Position numbers and translations under genes: made by a program. A stretch of 64,000 nucleotides of DNA from assembly GCA_033239525.1 (NCBI GenBank), contig BSYO01000036.1, positions 2,130,126 through 2,194,125 of the forward strand. Reading direction: 5' to 3'. This document shows positions 21,186 through 36,100 of the stretch, piece after piece. A model generated the notes under the pieces. It was not told the origin of the DNA, did no database searches, and was given only the letters and a program-made list of their open reading frames with translations. How positions within the stretch are numbered: the stretch's first letter is position 1; every line of letters begins with the position of its first letter. Source of the DNA: Nepenthes gracilis. Taxonomy: Eukaryota; Streptophyta; Magnoliopsida; Caryophyllales; Nepenthaceae.

Positions 21186-24100
21186 TCATGAACAAGAACT
21201 CACAAACAAGTCACTGATAAAATCAAAGGTATTACTCTTCGACGAATTCAACCAGCTCACCAGAATAGCGGTGCCTGCAAAATCACAATGATTGAAATTG
21301 ATATGAAGATTACCCGATTTAAGTTGCCATGTCCATGTGAGCTTGCTGCGAGAAGCGAGAGGTAGGACATAAATCAAGAAGAGAACAAACTTGTTAGTCC
21401 GTTTACAACATTATGCTCTTTGTTGTTCAAAAGAAAAAAGAAAAGACAGCCTGATGTATAAAGATCCCACTATATAAGGGTTCCCGAAGGCAATAAAAAT
21501 ATTTTTAAGATCTATTATATGCGATCTTATTTTATATTATATATGTAAGATATTGATTTCATAATTTAATCCAATAACTAAAAGATTACATTGTAATAAT
21601 TACATCATTGTGCTAAGCTCAAATTTTATTGTTGTAGTTCAAAGGGATAACTAAAATGGAGTAAAGAGCATGCTAACCTTGATTGCTGCCATTAACATTT
21701 GACACGGGTGACGGAGGAGGAGCACTGTGGAAGATTGAAATCCCAAGATTAGAACAATCTACTCCGAGTTCACCTTAAAATATAAATAGGCAAATACAAA
21801 TTAGTAGTCCCTTCTGAACGGTCAGAGCGAAGCAGCTTGGCAAATGGGTTGATAAATCCAACGGCCTACGTATTTTAGTTTGTAAAAAAAATTACTACGA
21901 TTTTTTTAATTTAATAAAAAGAAAAGGCATATGAATTATTGGGTTTATATTTAACGATTAGCTATTTCTTACATTGACTGAAACAGGGGAAGATAGCAGT
22001 CTTTAGAAGATTATGGTAACCGTCTTTGCACACGCACGTATATTTGAAGGATGAAGTCATATTGCACGTGCCGCCACCACACATGTCGGTCCACGAGCAT
22101 GCTACCATGAGAAAAACGAATGGTGGTAAATCATCGAGAAGATGAAGTCCCATTAGGATGATTAGATATTGTATCCTTCCTTGTACTCCTAACAGTGAGG
22201 ATTTTATTTTAATAATACAAAAGACGGAGATTACGACAACACATTACAATAGATTTTTTGCTATGATCCTCCCAAACATTATACTCTCTTATTCTTATAA
22301 TAGTGTAAATCTATCATTATAATATTGAAGATTAAAATTTAAACAGCACGTTAAATTATCGTATCATTCATCATTTTTAGAACGAGTTCAACAATCAGAA
22401 ACATAAGGGAGCATAATGTTTGGAAAGACCATAATAGAACCCCGTTACAATGTATGGACCCATTTTATAGTTATTACAGTCTAAATTATCAGTATAAAAT
22501 CCTCACCATTGTGAGTTCAGAACTATTTTGAAATGAGAGAACTTTAATGACTCTCTAAGCATGATGATGAAAGTATAAGGCAGTGATAGTTACGATTGGT
22601 GATCCATAGATTTTCCTTATCATGTTCATGTTGGCCCGGGGAAGCAGCAGCTGAACAGGAGTGGTCAATAGTACCTACAAAATGTCAAAACAAAGGGAAC
22701 TAAATACAGGCATTCACCCCTCAAACTAATCAAAGACTTCCAATACTCGTTAACTTCCCATCTTTAAATTTGAGAATTTTTCTTTGAAAAATGAGAACAG
22801 CAAGCACAGTTGACAAGGCAGCAAACTTGAGAATTCCATAAGGAAATAGCCTTGCGCTGTATTTCAATTTGTCAGCTACAGGCTGTTTTACTCGTAGTCA
22901 TTAAATAAGATAAGGGCCCATATATCAGCCATTTTGTTTTTCTATTTTATTTGTTTATGAAAGTTTAGAAACATAACCTAAGCTCATAAGAAATCTAAAT
23001 TCATAGGTTTTAAAGAGGTATAAAATATACATAGATAAAAAATATATATATTAGTATACAATTCAATAATATAAAAAAATTTTAGGATTATTAATAAAAT
23101 TGATTAAAATTTCTCAAATGAATAAATAGATTATTAAAAGATAACTAAATTTTAGTAAATAACTCACTTTTAATATGATTATGAAAAGAAAATTTTCTAT
23201 CCATGATGTTTAATATGATCATTAATGATATGTCTACAACTGATACCAATATTTTTATTTATGATAAAAAAACTAATCAATACACTTAAATCACCAAAGC
23301 CCAGCTCAAATTATACCTTACTCAAGAACATATTATATTTACTTAGTTTTAATTTTTCTTATTATATAGATAAAATTGTGCATATTCGATCCTTCCAAAC
23401 CCCCAAATATAGAAGCCTATATACTAGGTCGTCTCGGAGGAAAATAAGACCTTTGGCCATAGAATAGGGGTGACCAGCTTGCTTACGGGCAAAATATAAA
23501 AAGTTAAACGTTTCGAAATCGTGAGCACAAATTAAAGGTCTTTAGATTACATATGGTATCCTAACTTAAAGAACTTTGATTATAACCATATCATTCTCCA
23601 CCAATAAAACGAAATATTATCTTACGACTCTGTATGAGATGACCGACGAGTCCACGGGACTCTTTCCATATAAGATGTAACTTCTCTTATTGAGGCAAAC
23701 TCTATTGACTTATAAGTCCACCAAATTATTAGAATGAATGAGTATTTTAAGACTATTAACTCTTTGACTTTTTCCACTTGGTTCAACATAAGCACAAGGA
23801 TGTTGTAGGAATATTGTTCCATGCAATGTGACATTTATATATTGAGATTGGTCAAAGGTTTTAATTTTGTACAGTTATTTAGGACTATTATACTAGTTAT
23901 TTACCTAAGAAATTATGTCCTTAATGAGCTATTACTTGGGACCATTATACTAGGTTTCAATCAATCGTCTCTCTGCCCTAAAAAAGGCAGACACTAAACC
24001 ATCACTTAAGTTTTGATTGAGAAAGTGGCAATTTTTCCTATCTCATATTTAAGTGAAAATTGCAAGTGGTTAATTTTTCCAGCATTACTTGCTTTGATCT

Positions 24101-27100
24101 TAAGAGAGAAATGGCCATCATTACAAAATAGGAATTTAGAAAGGAACAAGAGGGTAGAAATTCAGTTTGCATTCTTTGAGATAAGAGCATATTCTTATTA
24201 GAAATATGTCTCACATAATATGACATATGAATTATCAAATTGATTAAATTAGTACAATCTTATTTGTTTATATATAATAAAAATAAATTTTCTAAAAGAT
24301 ACGCCCGTTCAAGACGTATCTTTTGATGGAAAGAATATATTATTTTTCAATAAATATGTTTTTTTGAGATGTACTTATTTAGTAAAAGGATATCTCTTCT
24401 CAATGGTTATATCTATTCAAGAAGCGTCTTTTGAATGAAAGGAAGGACATTTTAGTAATTTAGGAATGATCTTCTCTTCTTCTATAAAAGAACGTCACTG
24501 ACTATCAGAATTGGGATGTACAAAATTTGTATAAAATCTTACAAATTATAAAGAGTAGAGAGGGAAATCATCTCTCCATTCTTTGAGACAAGAACAATTG
24601 CAATGTGGCATGTAAAGTTTAGCGATCATGAATCCAAGTACACAAATTATATTATGTATATAACTAATTAGTAAAGAAATATGATAATAAAGATATTGAG
24701 AATTAAAATTTTTATCTCACTAAAGTTTTCTTATATGTGATATCAGAGAAAATCGGTTATAATCATTGTATTTTCTTTCGATTAAAGTGATTTATGTATT
24801 AATTTCTTCTCAGCCTAACATGGCCATTCCATCCATTCTGCCACCGTACTGTTTAATTTTGTGGATGGATCTAGTAAAAGCAGTGGTTATAAAGTACCAA
24901 TTTTTAAAATATAATAATTATGAGTAATTAAGTTAATATAATTAAAATTATACTCAATTTATGCAAAAAATCAAGTTTTGAAGGCAGAGTGGGAATCGGT
25001 GGGGGACACCCGCTGGGAGCCTGAGGCAGCACCGTGGGTGCCCATTCCAGCGAACTCGTGCCTGCCGCGAGCCGGGCGGGCGTTTGAGCTCCAACCCACG
25101 TTATGAAAACGCGTCAGGGTTTTTTTACGCATCATTTTTGGATGATCCAGAGAGAAAGGAGAGAGAGAAAACACGAAGGAGGATAGACAGAAGGAGGAGA
25201 CCAAGACTCTCAAGTTCGATTCCGACTTGGAACTACTTAGAGAAGTTATATATCGAGTTGAGGTAAGTGCACTTATATACTTTTCTTCCTTTAGTTTCAC
25301 TTTTCGTTCAGTTTTTTCGGATATTTTTGTCCCGATACACATCCATGCTTTTATTTTACGATACATATGGCTTGAGCTTGCATATATATTGATTTCATGT
25401 CCAATCTCTAAATTTTATGTGGTATTTCATACGGGAAACCCTAATCCCAGCGTCCGAATTCTTCTACCCATTAATTTTTGAGATTTTTACATAATTTGGT
25501 TTAGGCAATTGATACTCATGTCTTGAATATGATTATTTATCGATTGAGTATCCGATTTGGTAGTTTTATACGATTTTGTGCGCATGAAAACCCTAACCTG
25601 CGTCCTGACATTTTTACTCACGTAATTTAGAGTTTATACATGATTTGGCTTTAAATAATTGAAAACCTAACTTTATGAACATTTTATCTTGATCATTTGA
25701 TGTAAATTGCACATGATATTTTGTGTATTCTGAAAATTATGTTATGAATCGTTTATGAAGGAATTTATTGTCTGGAAGCTCTAAAACTACTTTTGACTCA
25801 TTGTGGTAAGAATTTTTAATTCTCTCAAGCTTTATGTTAATCGTGCATGTATTTAAATCATGTGAAGACTTAAAATCACAAGAATTATGTAAATTATGAA
25901 AAGTATAAAAAGGAAATTCCATAGTATATTAAGTTTGATGAACCATTCTTCCGTTGTAAGAACAAAGTGTTATAAATGAGTATGAAAATTTTTTAAGAAT
26001 AAGTAATAATGAAATTAGACCAATAATTTATATTTCGGAGGGTAATATTTTCTGACACGCCTTAGAATATTATTGTGGTAGCATGAGAATTGCCTCTTGG
26101 CCATGGGGGTTATGGTGACATAAATTTTATGGCCATGTATATGAGGTGATAGGTATACCGCTCGCCACGAGGTGTTGAATTATGTGGATAGTGCTTTAGA
26201 ATGTGCGAAAATATATACATTCCTTTCCTCGTTCAACCATACCGTTAGCTAGTAAAGCCTACCAACCGTTGTTTGCAAAAATAAAGATAATTCTACATAT
26301 TTTAAAACCTAAATGAATCAGAAATAAAATGTGAAAAGATAAAGGTGTTCCGAAAAACGCATTTGATCACATTTTATGTTTATGCATTTTTATTATACTT
26401 CTATTTCCCATCTCTTGATTATTTTGAATATATTAATTATCGTCATTGATTATATTGTACCTTACTGAATAATTATCTTACTCATTACTATTTTTTAGCC
26501 TCAGATAAGTACGAACTTATACCCGATAAGGCGGGATAGAAGATTAGAAATTGGCTAGGCTGCCAACCTTAGAAGATGACTTTATGGATTTCGATTTTGT
26601 AGTTTTGTACCTTATGATATAATTTTGTATATTTTGATATAGAGATGTGCTGGTATATTGATAATACACAGATAGTTTAATTTTTATTATTTTTTTATGA
26701 ATATACATACTTTCGCAAGTAATTATGGCTTGTATTTCGGTACTTAGTGACATCTCTTCGTTCGACGTTGTGTCCGGAGACATGACATTAGATCCACAAA
26801 TATATTTTGGCATTTGGATCATGTGATGGTTGTTGTTGTGTTATGTATGCGTTGTACATGAATATTGTATAGATTTATTTTTAGTTTGACGATCGTTTTA
26901 CAGTCAAAACTTTACCAATTTTCGGTTAAAATTTTTAGGGTCATCACAATGGCATGAGACACTGTTTATCATCAGAGATTTTTATTAATTAAAAATCTGT
27001 TTCCGCCGCAGAAAAGGTTTGTAGTAATGACCCTTCCCATTTGGATAATTTGATTTGACCTTAGAATATATTCGGACGTCCAAATATATCCAACAAATTT

Positions 27101-30100
27101 GAGAATTATACCCAAAATCGTAGGTGAAAAAATATAGTGAGCAACTTTATCTATGGGTATAGAGTATATAGATTTTAACCTAAGGTTATTTGGATTATGT
27201 ATAACCATTTCTCAAACTAGTCTTTAAATAATCAAAACTTAAATTTGGTGTACGATTCCATATCTCTGTATAGATTTGTATTGGATTTAAATTTGAATTT
27301 AAGATTCACCGATTTTGCCTACAATTGAGCTTAGTATGTCTCGTATAAATAATTTGATTATATCTTTTGATCCGAACTTTTAAAAAATTTATCATGATAC
27401 TATTTCGACTTTTACACATACTATTGGATCATCTGGCTATCGAATTTTACCCCAAATCACAAGCTTATCGGGTCTTGAACTTAGACTTTAACTTGGATTA
27501 AATATCAACATATTGGAATCGGTCCGGATCACCTCTATTATATATATACGTCCCGATGATGACTATTTTATGATCTAGATATTTATTTTAAATTTTTGGA
27601 TAATTGTTTTGAGTAAAAAACTACCATTGAATTTTAGATTTTAAATTTTTATTTATTTATCGACGATTTGGATTTATCTGTTTGACCCTCCTTTTAATTC
27701 TTTGGACTCATTTGTTTATGATACTTGCTAGGCATTATACTCATTCTTCTATTTTATCCCTTCAGAGTAGAGGATTGGCTTCATCGCAACAACACGAAGA
27801 GTTTTGGCGCATCACTGTACGCCTCTGGTGAGTGACATATTTTTGGACTTTGATATTATCAACCATGTATCAGGTATGAATAAATTTTTCATGAATTATT
27901 ATGAGATGTTAGCGGCGGTCGAGTGTAGGCCATGATTTTGTATATTAAGAATTTGTTGGGTCGATTTTCTCATGTGGATGAGTTATTATTTTTATTTGGT
28001 TATTCCCTTACGACTATTTTGTAAAACAAGTCATATTTATATTATCTAATAAGATCCTATATTGATTATAAAATTTTATGGAGTTTTGTATATTTTGTGA
28101 TCATACCAAGGTTTAAGAATTATAAGAATAATAATTAAAGTATATTTAATTATTTAATCGACATATTTGGTTCAAGTTCAGTGACATAATATAATATATA
28201 ATTATATTATATATATAAGTAAATAAAATAAAATACACGATGATTGTTTAATATCTATTATTCAATTATTTGTTTATATAATGTAAATTTTAAATTTATC
28301 ATTTTATCATGAAAAAATATTATATGTTCAGTTTTATAAAAATATTATTTATGATATTATATAAAGTAATTGTAATTGAGTATCTATGTAATGACGTAAT
28401 CTGGTAGCTGTTAAAATGGCCCCAACTAAATAGTTTTATAGATATTAAATCATGGAATGAAAAATTGATATAATTATCCAATATATTAATTTAATTACTT
28501 TATAAATTTAAAGTGTTGTAATTTCTCAATTAGTAAATATTATGATAGGCACAAAGGTGCACAAATTTTTACATAATTAATTAATTAATTAGAATAATTA
28601 ATCAGTATTTATTATTTTAAATAGGATCTTAGATACCCAAAGATAACAGATTTATTTAAATTTTAAAATATTATTAATTATTTTTATAAGTGATTGAGAA
28701 TTATTATAATAGTTAATTAGTGTGTTATAATTATACCTAAATATGAATTATAATGATACTATTTATATTGTATGTTCCTTCTATTTTGTTAAATTCAAAA
28801 CATTAATATTAAAAATATTAATTTATTACAATATGTATTTCGATTTTACTACATTCTCACACTTCTTCTATTTCAATATTTAATAATTTTTTCGATTAAC
28901 TTGAGTAAATCCAATTTCATCTCGATTGTCTTAGATCTTGATATTACATTACAATTAAAGAAACTCGCTATTATTACCGGTTCAAATAGTTATCAGAAAA
29001 AGTTTTATTTTAGAGTATAAAAAAATTGAACAAAATAAATATGATTTTTATAATAATGACGATAGCGAATAATATTAAGTCTACACTTTCTAAAACTCAA
29101 AATATTAAAAAATTTATCATGATACTATTTCGACTTTTACACATACTATTGGATCATCCGCTTATCAATTTTACCCCAAATCACAAGCTTATCGGGTCTT
29201 GAACTTAGACTTTAACTTGGATTAAATATCAACATATTGGAATCGGTCAGGATCACCTCTATTATATATATACGTGGAAGATTATGACTATTTTATGATC
29301 TAGATATTTATTTTAAATTTTTGGATAATTGTTTTGAGTAAAAACTACCATTGAATTTTAGATTTTAAATTTTTATTTATTTATCGACGATTTGGATTAT
29401 CTGTTTCAATTCTCCTTTTAATTCTTTGGACTCATTTTGTTTATGATACTTGCTAGCAGATTATACTCATTCTTCTATTTTATCCCTTCGGAGTAGAGGA
29501 TTGGCTTCATCGCAACAACACGAAGAGTTTTGGCGCATCACCTGACGCCTCCCGGTGAGTGACATATTTTTGGACTTTGATATTATCAACTACGACGTCA
29601 TCGTATGAATAAATTTTTCATGAATTATTATGAGATGTTAGCGGCGGTCAGTGTAGGCCATGATTTTGTATATTAAGAATTTGTTGGGTCGATTTTCTCA
29701 TGTGGATGAGTTATTATTTTTATTTGGTTATTCCCTTACGACTATTTTGTAAAACAAGTCATATTTATATTATCTAATAAGATCCTATATTGATTATAAA
29801 ATTTTATGGAGTTTTGTATATTTTGTGATCATACCAAGGTTTAAGAATTATAAGAATAATAATTAAAGTATATTTAATTATTTAATCGACATGTTTGGTT
29901 CAAGTTCGTGACATAATATAATATATAATTATATTATATATATAAGTAAATAAAATAAAATACCTGATGATTGTTTAATATCTATTATTCAATTATTTGT
30001 TTATATAATGTAAATTTTAAATTTATCATTTTATCATGAGAAAAATATTATATGTTCAGTTTTATAAAAATATTATTTATGATATTATATAAAGTAATTG

Positions 30101-33100
30101 TAATTGAGTATCATGAATGCATTTAATCTAAGAAATGTTAAAAATGCACCCAACTAAATAGTTTTATAGATATTAAATCATGGAATGAAAATTGATATAA
30201 TTATCCAATATATTAATTTAATTACTTTATAAATTTAAAGTGTTGTAATTTCTCAATTAGTAAATATTATGATAGGCACAAAGGTGCACAAATTTTTACA
30301 TAATTAATTAATTAATTAGAATAATTAATCAGTATTTATTATTTTAAATAGGATCTTAGATACCCAAAGATAATGTGATTTATTTAAATTTTAAAATATT
30401 ATTAATTATTTTTATAAGTGATTGAGAATTATTATAATAGTTAATTAGTGTGTTATAATTATACCTAAATATGAATTATAATGATACTATTTATATTGTA
30501 TGTTCCTTCTATTTTGTTAAATTCAAAACATTAATATTAAAAATATTAATTTATTACAATATGTATTTCGATTTTACTACATTCTCACACTTCTTCTATT
30601 TCAATATTTAATAATTTTTTCGATTAACTTGAGTAAATCCAATTTCATCTCGGTGTACTAGATCTTGATATTACATTACAATTAAAGAAACTCGCTATTA
30701 TTACCGGTTCAAATAGTTATCAGAAAAAGTTTTATTTTAGAGTATAAAAAAATTGAACAAAATAAATATGATTTTTATAATAATGACGATAGCGAATAAT
30801 ATTAAGTCTACACTTTCTAAAACTCAAAATATTAAAAATTTACTGAAAATTATTTTCGATCTGTGGATAAGTCTCTTATTGGAATGCTGATGATAAAACT
30901 TAATACTATAAAATTTAATAGTATTCAAGGAATGCATGAGCACATCTTGAGATAACTAATTTAGTTGCCAAACTTAAAACCCTTAGCATAACTATGAATG
31001 AATCCTTCATTATTTAGTTTATAATGAATTTTCTTTCTACTCAGTACGGGTCTTTCTAAATTGATTATAATACTATTAAAGATAAATTAAATGTCAATAA
31101 ATTAAGAAGCATGTTAGTTTAAGAGGAGGTAAGACTTAAATAATAATAAATTTATTTAATAAATTTAATAGGTTATGATGGTAAGGAAAAAAAAAAGAGA
31201 AAGAGAGAGAGCATTAAAGTTGGACCAATAAAAAAAGAAGTCTCACTTTGGTATAGGGACTCAAAAAAAGAAAAGTAATGTAATGTGTCACTTTTGTAAA
31301 AGAGTGAGACACATTAAGAAAGATTGTTATAAAAAAAGGTTTGGTTCAAAAATAAATGTGAGCCTTTGATTTATATTTATTTTGAATCAAACCTAATTAA
31401 AGTTCCTTCTAATACTTGGTGTTAAGATTCGAACTCTAACATTCATGATTCTAAATCGATATAACGATTCCTCACAACCCATATCGTAAACCGAAATGAA
31501 AATTTCATTGTCTTGAAAAATGGTGTCAATGTTCTTATTTCTACTATTAAAACTTTTCGTTTATTTTTAGATACTGGACTGTATTTAGATTTATTGAAAA
31601 CATTATATGAACCTTTAATTTTTAAAAATCTCATTTTAGTTTTCAAACTTGATGTATAAGACTATTATTTAAAATTTAAAAATAAAAGAGTAAGTATATA
31701 CAAAAATAAAGTCTTTTTTTATTCAAAAATTCTTTTAGATGGTCTCTACAAAATAAATTTTGACCAAAATTTTATTGTGACTCTTATGACCCAACATCAT
31801 AATGTATAAATAAAATGTAATCGAATAAATGAAAACTCTTTTTTCTTGTAACAGAAAAGATTTGGTTATATATTCGAAGATCGTATGAAACAATTGATGA
31901 AAAAAAAATTGCATAACCTTGATTTCTCCAATCTTAATATATATGTGGATTGTATTAATAAAAAATAAACCAAACATTACAAAGATATGTGCCACGGGAA
32001 GTATAGAACTTTTAGAAATTATTCAATAAATATTTATAAGCCTTTTGACTCTTCGTCTTTAGGAGGAGAGAAATATTTTATTACCTTTATCGATAATTTT
32101 TCACATTATTATTATATTTATTTATTATATAAAAAATCTCAGGTTATAAATATTTTAGAGATATATATAATTGAGGTTGAAAGATAATTAAATAAAAGTA
32201 TGAAAATCATTCAATCTAATAAAGGCGGTAAATATTATGATAAATATGATGAATCGGGACAATATCCTGACCCTTTTGCTATACTGTTAGAAAAGTATGG
32301 TATACGTACGCAATACACTATTTTAGAAATGTTACATTAAAATGGTGTTGTTAAACAGTATAATCGTACATTAATGAAAATGATTTGGAGTATATTGAAT
32401 AATTTCTCTTTACTCAAATTTTTATGGATGAAGGCTCTTAAGACTACTGTTTATATTCTTAACCGGATTCCTAATAAAACGGTTTCAAAAACTCCTTTTG
32501 AGTTATGAATTGGAAGAAAATTGAATATTCACCACCTACATATTTAGAGGTATCCAGTAGATATTAGAATGTATAATCCATAATAAAAAAAATTAAATTT
32601 TAGAACTATTAGTGAATATTTTATTGGTTATCCAGAAAAATCTAAAGGGTATAGGTTTTACTATCCTAATCATAGTACGAGAATAATAGAAATTAATAAT
32701 ACCAAATTCTTTGAGAATGATGAAATCAGTGTTAGTGATATTTCACAAAATGTGAATATTAAGAAAATTAGGGTATAAGTTTCTATACACATAATTTCTA
32801 AAAAAATTATTCTTCTTACTGTTATTAAACAATAAATTGATGATTATATCCTTCATAATAAGAATATCACCATTGAACGAAATATAAAACAACCACAAGA
32901 AATAGCATTAAAAATATCTCATAGAGAAAGAAAATATACTATTTTAAATGATTATTTGATTTATTTATAAGAATTTAAGTATGATATAGAGATATATATG
33001 ATGATCTGATTTCTTTCCAATAAAACATAGCAAGAAATGATTCTTCTAAATGGACTAATACCATAAAAGATGAGTTAAAATCAATTGCACATAATAAAAT

Positions 33101-36100
33101 CTGAAATCTCATTAAATTGCCTGAAGGTTGAAGAACAGTTGGTTATAAATGGATATTTAAAATCAAACGTGACTCTAAAGATAATATCAAACGGTATAAG
33201 GTTAGACTTGTGGCCAAAAGTTATATTCAAAGAGGTGGTATTGATTATAAGGAGACATTCTCTCCAGTTTCAAATGACTCTTTAAGAATTATAATGGTAT
33301 TGGTAACACATTTTGAATTAGAATTGTACTAAATAGATGTGAAGACTGATTTTCTAAATAGAAATTCAAATAAAAAAATTTATATGAAACAACCTGAAAG
33401 ATTCTCAATCGAAAGATAAAAGAACTTGGTTTATAAATTAAAGAAATCAATATATAAACTTAAATAAGCCTCCCGACAATGGTATCTCAAGTTTCATGAT
33501 ACCATTTTATCTTTCGATTTTACAGAAAAACTATTGATCGATATATATACCTAAAAGTCAATGGGAGCAAGTTTATATTTTTTATTCTATATGTTGATGA
33601 TATATTGCTTATAAGTAGTGATATTAGGTCGTTACATGAGACTAAGGGTTATCTCTCTAAAAATTTTGATATGAAAGATATGAGTGAGGTAACTTTTGTG
33701 ATAGGGATAGAAATATTTCAAAATAGATTACATAAATTGTTAAAATTGTCTCTAAAAAGATATATTAAAAAAATTTTAGAGAGATTTGGGATGAAGAACT
33801 GTGTGGTCCGTATTACTCTAGTAAAAAAAAATGATAAATTCAGTCTAATGTAAAGCCGACAAAATAAATGGGAACGAAATCAAATGAAGAATATTTCTTA
33901 TGCATCTGTTGTAAGAAATTTGATATATGTACAAACTTGCACAGATTAGATATAAGTTTTGTGGTTGGTATACTCGGACGATACCAAAATAATCCTGGTA
34001 TGGATCACTGGAGGGTTGTAAAGAAAGTGATTATATACTTGTAAGGAACTAAAAATTACATACTTATAAGAAGTCCGATTATTTGAAAGTAATAGGATAT
34101 TCAAATTCAGATTATATTGAATGTTCAAATACGAGAAAGTTTACATTTGAATATATTAATTGGCTAGAAGAACAATCTCATGAAAAAGTGCAAAGTAATA
34201 TGTGATTACTGTATCTACAATAGAAGTAAAATTTGTGACATACTTTGAGGCCACTATACATGCGTTATGACTATAAAATTTTATTTTAGGATTTAGAATT
34301 ATTGATAATATAGTCAGGCTGTTGAAAATTTTTTGTGATAATTCTATAACGATTTTCTTCTCAAAGAACAACAAGTATTTAAAATGTGTTAAATATATCG
34401 AAATTAAATATCTTGCCTTTAAAAGTGAAATTCATAAATAAAAGGTGTCAATAGAATATATTAGTACTAAACTTCTGATTGCAAATCCATTAACTAAGGG
34501 TTTATCTCCAAAAGCCTTTGTGGATCATGTTGATAGTATGTGTCTTTGTCATTACCCATAATGTAATGTTGTTACTTTTAACATTTGAGATATCATATAA
34601 TATATTTCTGACATCTCTTATTTATTTTATATTGTTCGAACCTAAAGTTTTGAATTGATGATAATAAGAATAATCTCTCACTAAGGTATTATTGTTGGAT
34701 CGTATGAATATTTCTCATTTAATACTTAATCATATAATTTATAAATGTTGTGGTACATGGAAGAAACTATATCGTATAATGATGTGGAATCGCCATGACT
34801 AGCATTTGTTGATTACTTGATTGTAATATTATGATATATAAATTATTAGAGAATTATAATGTTACACGTTTAAAATTTATTTTAATCAATTTTGATAAAT
34901 GTTATTGTTATATGGGGCAAATAGAAGAATGTTAGAAATATATCCCACATGACGTGGCATATGAATTATTAAATTAATTAAATTAATATAATCCTATTGA
35001 TTTATATATAATAAAAATTTTTTTTGTAAAGACACGCCCGTTAAAGATATATCATTTGATGAAAAAAAGATGTTATTTTTTAATAGATGTGTCCTTTCGA
35101 GTATACCCATTAGGTGAAAGGATATCTTTTCTCAACGGTTATATCTATTTAAGAAGCATCTTTTGAGCGAAAAGGGAGATATTTTGATAATTTGTAAATG
35201 ATTCTCTGTTCCTGGATAAAATGGCGTCATTGGCCATCAGAATTAGAATATATAAAATTTGTGTAAAGTCTTATAAATTATAATAAGTAAAAAGAGAAAT
35301 CATCTTCTCTTTCTTTGAGACAAGAACAATTGCAGTGTGACACGTAAAGTTTAGCAATCATAAATCTAGGTATGCAAATTATATTATATATATAACTAAT
35401 TAGTGAAAAAATATAATAATAAAAATCCTGAGAATTAAAATCTTTATCTCACTAAAATTTTCTTACAATTCTAAGTATTTTTGTTTTTTCATGTGTTTTA
35501 GATTTCACATAACAGAGAATCGATTTATGGCATATATCAAAGTAATGTCATTTATCTGTGTTTCAGTGTTACGATTCATGAAGTATCATTGTAATCTAAT
35601 GATCCTGAGAAATAACTTAATGCCCTAAAGTTCTTGCAAATGCATCATTATTTCCTAGATTTAGAATTTACTATATAGTTCCAATCAATACCTTTTAATT
35701 CCATTCAATTTGTGCACAATTTCATGACTTTGATGAGACATAGTGAGAATGGAAAGATCATAAAATGTATAGAATGTGTCATATCAATCTGGAATAGCAA
35801 TCAACCATTAAAAGATAAGAATATTCCTAACAGTTCGCATCCATCACATATTTAAAAAATGATAATCTTTTATTGATAGCAGAACATAATAACATGCCAT
35901 TCTTAGTATAATTTATAATTCCTTGAGAAAGAAGAGTAACTAAAATACCAGTAGTGCCACCAAATCTCTACATGCAAATGCCATTATCATGAAAGAAAAA
36001 ATATTTTAATCGATATTGATATAAATATCAGACATATCAAACATCATATATTCGTTTAGAATATAATAAAAGCAATTTTTTTTTTCTAAATGGTATACTG

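Larger units (their letters stand above)
24196..35467 (+). mobile_element. Ty1/Copia retrotransposon with nested insertion
   Basis: LTRs are 24196-24735 and 34930-35467, clearly homologous (for example TTAGAAATAT, ACGCCCGTT, AAGGATATCT in order). The target duplication ATTCT is at 24191-24195 and 35468-35472. A primer-binding site (TGATATCAGAG) follows the left LTR at about 24738, and a purine tract (GGGGCAAATAGAAGAA) precedes the right one. The order gag, integrase, reverse transcriptase, RNase H on the plus strand identifies Copia. The element is 11.3 kb instead of about 5 kb because 24884 to about 30840 is mostly foreign or duplicated DNA. Many stops show it is dead. It lies antisense in intron 2 of the EGF-like gene. 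Confidence 0.92.

Noticed and set aside
33605..33853. A stand-alone 82-codon gene
   Set aside because: It is the open part of the decayed Copia reverse transcriptase just after the YVDD motif.
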